Shown in pieces: positions 6,932-9,671 of a stretch of DNA of 9,671 nt; the first letter of the stretch is position 1; the number at the start of each line of letters is the position of its first letter. Both the position numbers and the translations under genes were made by a program. The notes under the pieces are model-generated. The model was not told the origin of the DNA. It made no database searches and saw only the letters and a program-made list of their open reading frames with translations. Origin of the DNA: Candidatus Zhuqueibacterota bacterium (GTDB lineage: Bacteria; Zhuqueibacterota; Zhuqueibacteria; Oceanimicrobiales; Oceanimicrobiaceae); contig JAABYK010000258.1 in NCBI GenBank assembly GCA_011775825.1, positions 56,523 to 66,193 of the forward strand. Direction: 5' to 3'.

Positions 6932-7768
6932 ATGAGAACGCAGTCACCTGACACGCCTCCCGAAATCGAGGAAGTTCAACTTGCACTTCTGAGAAAGAAG
7001 TCCATTCCGGAGAGGATGGCGCTCGTACAGGGCCTTTCGGCGACGACGATTCGGCTTGCGCGGCAGGCCATCGCCAGAAACAATCCGGATAAGAATGAGC
7101 AAGAGCTGAATTTATTGTTCATAAAGCTGTATCACAATACTTCATTCAGTTATAAGAATTCGCGATTTCTAGGCAAAAAAATGACTAATGTTCCTGATAT
7201 TATCAGTGTCATAAAGCCTGTAACAAACGCATTCGAAGAACTCGGAATCGATTATCAAATTGGCGGCTCAATAGCAAGTTCCGTGTATGGTGTGCCGCGC
7301 AGTACACTTGATGCAGATTTGGTGGCCGATATCCGCCCCAAGCACATCCATCTCCTTGTAAACAAACTTGAGTCCAATTATTACATAGATGAGCTTATGA
7401 TACGAGAAGCCATCAAAACAAGCGGTTCATTTAATCTTGTTCATTATCAGAGTACCATGAAAATTGATGTCTTTATCCCAAAGCCGCGGGCTTATGATAA
7501 AGAATCTCTGCAGAGACGAAGACAGCAACCCCTGGATGAAACGAAAAAGCGCGCCAAGTTTTATCTGGTCTCGCCGGAAGATATCATCCTGAATAAACTT
7601 GAATGGTATCGTTTGGGAAATGAACTTTCGGACCGGCAGTGGAACGACGTTCTTGGCGTCTTAAAAGTACAAAAGGACCGGTTAGACATCGGATATCTTC
7701 AGCGGTGGGCGTTGGAACTCGGCATATTAGACTTGCTTAACCAGGCGTTCGAAGATGCAGGTAGTTGA
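6932..7768 (+). CDS. Two-part protein: small helical domain fused to an NTase-fold domain
   Basis: Residues 1-70 are a helical module (PEIEEVQLALL..., then a TTIRLARQAI helix, then ELNLLFIKLYH). I recall this from short stand-alone proteins often encoded just before an NTase gene. Residues 84-278 form the NTase: YQIGGSIASSVYGVPRSTLDADL has G111-G112-S113 and D127-x-D129, and D179 (KIDVF) supplies the third Asp. The C-terminal part carries PEDIILNKLEWYRLG and QWNDVLGVLK, typical of this uncharacterised NTase group. An internal ATG at 7181 (Met84, after AGGC and an A-run) sits just where the second protein would start. So this is either a true fusion or a frame that can also yield a separate NTase. 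It begins 3 nt after the ALDH stop and so is probably co-transcribed. The substrate is unknown; a toxin-antitoxin or RNA/protein-modifying role is possible. Confidence 0.8.
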   Translation: MRTQSPDTPPEIEEVQLALLRKKSIPERMALVQGLSATTIRLARQAIARNNPDKNEQELNLLFIKLYHNTSFSYKNSRFLGKKMTNVPDIISVIKPVTNAFEELGIDYQIGGSIASSVYGVPRSTLDADLVADIRPKHIHLLVNKLESNYYIDELMIREAIKTSGSFNLVHYQSTMKIDVFIPKPRAYDKESLQRRRQQPLDETKKRAKFYLVSPEDIILNKLEWYRLGNELSDRQWNDVLGVLKVQKDRLDIGYLQRWALELGILDLLNQAFEDAGS

Positions 7769-7904
7769 TAGAGTGAATGTGCAAAAAAGATGTCTATTCG
7801 TAGAAACACAAACCTTTGAACAAATGACAAACAAGCGATCTCTAACGATGTCTTACTTGAACCAGATATAAGCAAGATAGTGGCCTCAAGGATGTAATAT
7901 TTGT

Positions 7905-7913
7905 ATGCATAAA
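7905..7913 (+). repeat. 9-bp direct repeat, left copy
   Basis: ATGCATAAA here recurs at 8441-8449, and the two copies bracket the AT-rich orphan gene 7915-8424. The arrangement resembles a target-site duplication but may be chance in AT-rich DNA. No transposase or terminal inverted repeats are seen. Confidence 0.3.
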
Positions 7914-7914
7914 T

Positions 7915-8424
7915 ATGTCAAACACAAGGTTTAGCCGAACTCAAAAGGAAGTCTTGTCATATCTGTATACCAGAAGACAAGACAGAAACAGAATTTTCTA
8001 CGGTGAGATTAAATGGGCAATGGCAAGAAAATTCAATAAAATAGGCCATGGTGTCAAATTGTCTGAAGAAACCCGGAAATCAACTAGATATTGGATAACT
8101 AACTCTTTTCGCACTTCATTTTCTAGATGCATGATAAGTTTAGAAAACAAGAAACTATTATCAGCAGTTCCTGTCCACATAATTTTTGAACTAAGTCTAT
8201 GGGAATTTTGTAATTTCCTCGTTTATTATGGCAACTGCTTGAATGAGGTTGAATTAAGGGAGAAGATATTCGCAGAGATAAAGTGCAAAGAGGAATTAGG
8301 AGATATGAAGCATCCTGCGATATTTTTTGCGCGTGTAAGAGATTTTACACAAGTTTATACGAAGACATATAAATTAACAGAAAGTGGTCTACAAATTATC
8401 AGGGAGAGAAAATTAGACAGTTAG
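7915..8424 (+). CDS. Hypothetical winged-helix-like protein in AT-rich DNA
   Basis: A 169-residue basic protein that I do not recognise as a named family. The N-terminus (RFSRTQKEVLSYLYTRRQ) could be the first helices of a winged-helix domain. RTSFSRCMISLENKKLLSAV (68-87) resembles a recognition helix and wing start, as in regulators with the FSRALRSLEKRGL pattern. YKLTESGLQIIRERK near the C-terminus resembles the YxLTxxG wing. A ~60-residue insertion with aromatic and acidic residues (about 88-150) separates these pieces. No catalytic motif is visible. Base composition is clearly AT-richer than the pathway genes, with many AGA/AAA/TTA-type codons, suggesting later arrival by transfer. The ATG at 7915 lacks a well-spaced Shine-Dalgarno site; AAGGA lies about 20 nt upstream. 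It is unlikely to take part in tryptophan breakdown directly. It is probably real, given its length and composition-consistent codon use. Confidence 0.6.
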   Translation: MSNTRFSRTQKEVLSYLYTRRQDRNRIFYGEIKWAMARKFNKIGHGVKLSEETRKSTRYWITNSFRTSFSRCMISLENKKLLSAVPVHIIFELSLWEFCNFLVYYGNCLNEVELREKIFAEIKCKEELGDMKHPAIFFARVRDFTQVYTKTYKLTESGLQIIRERKLDS

Positions 8425-8431
8425 TAACTGT
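8417..8431 (+). terminator. Short perfect hairpin across the orphan-gene stop codon
   Basis: ACAGTTA-G-TAACTGT forms a perfect 7-bp inverted repeat spanning the TAG stop of the preceding gene and followed by TTTATAATT. It could be a weak terminator or a binding site. The stem is AT-rich and the U-run is interrupted, so terminator function is doubtful. Confidence 0.3.
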
Positions 8432-8440
8432 TTATAATTC

Positions 8441-8449
8441 ATGCATAAA
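8441..8449 (+). repeat. 9-bp direct repeat, right copy
   Basis: A second ATGCATAAA, matching 7905-7913, lies 17 nt after the orphan-gene stop. Confidence 0.3.
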
Positions 8450-8777
8450 CAATAAGAGGTTTTTTCTATAAGAACCCAATCTTGAAAAAATCTTACAATA
8501 CTTAGTAGCCCGGATAAGCAGGATATAATCTCGATAATCATTACTTTATAAAATAGTAAAATCAATATAAAAATCAAGTTGATTTTTTCAAACAAGTTCG
8601 GGCGGGCGGTTACGCCTGAGAAATGGGCGCCAGACCAACATGTTAATAGCTGTGCTTTCATTGAATGTTTCATGGATTATGTCGTTCTGGCCTCGACCCA
8701 GGTAGAACAGCGAAACTAACGGGGGACTTGCTTTTTGGGGATAAAGCATAGCTGAAGTTAGCTAACGTATATATTAG
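8450..8777. other. About 330 nt without a recognisable gene
   Basis: The first half is strongly AT-rich; the second (from about 8590) returns to mid-GC. Frames on both strands are broken by stops or give unconvincing peptides. The inverted repeat AAAAATCAA-G-TTGATTTTT (8569-8587) ends in a T-run and could act as a weak terminator in either direction. A perfect palindrome, GTTAGCTAAC, lies at 8757-8766. No tRNA, riboswitch or transposase fragment is recognised. The right-hand portion may be decayed sequence of the NTase gene whose C-terminus survives just downstream, but I cannot align it. Confidence 0.5.
8569..8587. terminator. AT-rich inverted repeat ending in a T-run
   Basis: AAAAATCAA, one G, then TTGATTTTT gives a 9-bp arm inverted repeat (a hairpin with a minimal loop would use about 7 bp), followed by more T. 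The absence of G-C pairs in most of the stem argues against strong termination. Confidence 0.25.
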
Positions 8778-8956
8778 AATAGTACAGAATGGGCGGCGAA
8801 GTATCTGAGAGCCAATAGCATGATTTACTCGGTTTTAAAAGAAAAACAACATAATCTTGATTTGGACTATCTTAACTGTTGGTTAGAAAGCTTGGGGGAG
8901 CAACTCTGCTGAAACAGGCTTTTCAGGATGCAAAACTCAGGGAGGACAACGCATAA
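8778..8956 (+). pseudogene. Frameshifted C-terminal remnant of an NTase-fold gene
   Basis: Reading from 8778, the frame includes SVLKEKQHNLDLDYLNCWLE and LG before running out of frame after a G5 run (8894-8898). One extra G there would continue the frame as GATLLKQAFQDA and on to a TAA at 8954-8956. The restored peptide aligns without gaps to the end of the protein encoded at 6932-7768 (VLKVQKDRLDIGYLQRW, then LLNQAFEDA). I count 17 identical of 34 positions, including LD, YL, W, LG, LL and QAF-DA. A TAG at 8775-8777 and the lack of any upstream NTase motif show that the N-terminal part, including the GG and DxD site, is lost. The relic ends 3 nt before the RidA gene and supplies that gene's upstream GGGAGG. 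DNA similarity to 6932-7768 is only moderate, so this is an old paralogue rather than a recent copy. Confidence 0.7.
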
Positions 8957-8959
8957 CGT

Positions 8960-9385
8960 ATGAGTCAAGATGTGAAATACATCCATGCCACGAAAGCCCC
9001 CGAACCCGTCGGCCCATATCCTCATGCACGACGCGTCGGCAATTTGCTCTTCTTGTCTGGCATCGGGCCGCGGGAACGGGATAGCAAACACATTCCCGGT
9101 GTCGAATTGGATTCACAGGGAAACATTGTTTCTTACGATATAGAGCCACAATGCCATTCTGTCTTCAAAAACGTTCGTAGCGTGTTGGAAGAAGCCGGGG
9201 CGAGTTGGGAAAACTTGGTGGATGTGACCGTTTTCCTGACCAATATGAGGGCCGATTTTGCCACGTTTAATCGGGTGTATGCCGAATATTTTAAAGTCAA
9301 TCAACCTTGTAGAACGACGGTTGAAGTGAGCAGTTTACCCACGCCTATTGCTATCGAACTGAAGTGCATTGCGACTATTGACTGA
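8960..9385 (+). CDS. RidA-family protein, likely 2-aminomuconate deaminase
   Basis: A 141-residue YjgF/RidA-fold protein that should form a trimer in the cytosol. Visible family features are GPYPHA (18-23), FLSGIGP (31-37), NLVDVTVFLTNM (85-96) and the C-terminal CRTTVEVSSLP with R118, equivalent to the substrate-carboxylate-binding Arg of RidA. ELKCIA follows, with E133. It is longer than the ~128-residue housekeeping imine deaminase. The extra segment RERDSKHIPGVELDSQGNI (38-56) resembles 2-aminomuconate deaminases (AmnD/NbaF), which hydrolyse 2-aminomuconate to 4-oxalocrotonate and ammonia. It sits between the semialdehyde dehydrogenase and the 3-hydroxyanthranilate dioxygenase genes, which supports that role. 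A general enamine/imine deaminase cannot be excluded. The start at 8960 has GGGAGG 14 nt upstream, a longer spacing than usual, located inside the NTase relic. Confidence 0.88.
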   Translation: MSQDVKYIHATKAPEPVGPYPHARRVGNLLFLSGIGPRERDSKHIPGVELDSQGNIVSYDIEPQCHSVFKNVRSVLEEAGASWENLVDVTVFLTNMRADFATFNRVYAEYFKVNQPCRTTVEVSSLPTPIAIELKCIATID

Positions 9386-9425
9386 AACTATGCAGCGAAT
9401 AGTTAGTTAGAACCAAATCAAATAT

Positions 9426-9431
9426 GGAGGA
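9426..9431 (+). promoter_or_regulatory. Shine-Dalgarno site for the 3-hydroxyanthranilate dioxygenase gene
   Basis: GGAGGA is separated by 4 nt from the ATG at 9436. The preceding 40 nt after the RidA stop contain no evident terminator, in keeping with one transcript. Confidence 0.7.
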
Positions 9432-9435
9432 CGCT

Positions 9436-9671
9436 ATGAGAAATCAGGAAAGTCAAAAAGCCATGCAGCCGTTCAACCTGATGGGCTGGGTCGAAAAAAA
9501 CAAGGATCGTCTGATGCCGCCGGTGGCAAACGAAACCATCTTCAAAGGCAACGACAACTTTATCGTGATGGTTTCCGGTGGCCCCAATTCACGCAAAGAT
9601 TACCATTACAACGAAAGCGAAGAGCTCTTCCTGCAGCTCAAAGGCGACATCAAGATCAAGCTTTATTGGGA
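9436..9671 (+). CDS. nbaC: 3-hydroxyanthranilate 3,4-dioxygenase, 5' part
   Basis: The reading frame is open to the window edge, giving 78 residues of an expected ~175-190. The enzyme is an Fe(II) cupin dioxygenase that opens 3-hydroxyanthranilate to 2-amino-3-carboxymuconate-6-semialdehyde. The N-terminus FNLMGWVEKNKDRLMPPV and the stretch VSGGPNSRKDYHYNESEELF match the family. R53, H57 and E63 have the same spacing as substrate-binding Arg47 and iron ligands His51 and Glu57 of the Cupriavidus enzyme. The third ligand, His95 there, lies beyond the window. The gene is 50 nt after the RidA stop on the same strand, with a good ribosome site. Its product, after decarboxylation, is the substrate of the dehydrogenase at 5486-6928, so the cluster is metabolically coherent. 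The decarboxylase, kynureninase and monooxygenase genes would be expected downstream. Confidence 0.95.
   Translation, partial: MRNQESQKAMQPFNLMGWVEKNKDRLMPPVANETIFKGNDNFIVMVSGGPNSRKDYHYNESEELFLQLKGDIKIKLYW

Noticed and set aside
7181..7768. Annotating the NTase half of 6932-7768 as a separate gene
   Set aside because: The frame is continuous with the upstream module and the site before 7181 is only a weak ribosome site, so one fused gene is the simpler reading; the alternative is recorded as a finding.
8413..8673. Minus-strand open frame of 86 codons with a hydrophobic stretch
   Set aside because: The hydrophobicity comes from AT-rich DNA. There is no ribosome site or recognisable motif, and it spans a hairpin region.
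8552..8723. Plus-strand open stretch of about 57 codons before the NTase relic
   Set aside because: It has no upstream start, its peptide matches nothing I recognise, and it is not in a frame that continues into the relic.
8751..8770. Possible integron attC site around GTTAGCTAAC
   Set aside because: The palindrome does not match paired GTTRRRY/RYYYAAC core sites at a plausible spacing, and no integrase or cassette layout is present.

Overview
The window carries part of a bacterial pathway that degrades tryptophan through kynurenine and 3-hydroxyanthranilate. Several nucleotidyltransferase-fold (NTase) accessory genes are interleaved with it. The organism cannot be named from the sequence. 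Base composition is mid-GC in the metabolic genes, Shine-Dalgarno sites are classical (GGAGGAGG, GGAGGA), and TTG/ATG alternatives occur. A CAGT heptad repeat and many small NTase/HEPN genes are present. This mix would suit an environmental, perhaps uncultured, bacterium of the FCB/Ignavibacteriota/Calditrichota/Chloroflexota sort, but that is a weak guess.

Layout from left to right. (1) 65-1633 (+) is a cobalamin-binding-type radical SAM protein, probably unrelated to the pathway. (2) 1699-2469 (-) is a stand-alone NTase-fold protein facing it. (3) A divergent intergenic region holds a candidate promoter at 2567-2595. It is followed by tryptophan 2,3-dioxygenase (kynA, 2617-3717), which overlaps by 4 nt an SDR protein lacking the canonical catalytic Tyr/Lys (3714-4502). 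(4) A heptad-repeat spacer and a perfect 12-bp palindrome precede an MntA/HepT-type NTase-HEPN pair (4636-5449). The HEPN partner carries Tyr where the RNase His should be. (5) 5486-6928 is an ALDH8A1-like 2-aminomuconate-semialdehyde dehydrogenase. Three nt later comes an apparent two-domain NTase protein (6932-7768). (6) An AT-rich patch contains an orphan winged-helix-like gene (7915-8424), about 350 nt with no recognisable gene, and the frameshifted C-terminal remnant of another NTase gene (8778-8956). (7) A RidA-family protein, the likely 2-aminomuconate deaminase (8960-9385), and the 5' part of 3-hydroxyanthranilate 3,4-dioxygenase (9436 to the window edge) close the window.

How the genes work together. 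KynA opens the indole ring of tryptophan. Formamidase, kynurenine monooxygenase and kynureninase are not in the window and should lie downstream or elsewhere. The dioxygenase at 9436 makes 2-amino-3-carboxymuconate semialdehyde, a decarboxylase (not seen) removes CO2, the ALDH oxidises the semialdehyde to 2-aminomuconate, and the RidA protein removes ammonia to give 4-oxalocrotonate. The SDR sits in the same operon-like run with no assigned step. The main surprise is that NTase-fold genes or relics (1699-2469, 4636-5037, 6932-7768, 8778-8956) sit between the catabolic genes at several junctions, all but the first on the same strand. This suggests repeated acquisition of toxin-antitoxin-like modules into one metabolic operon.
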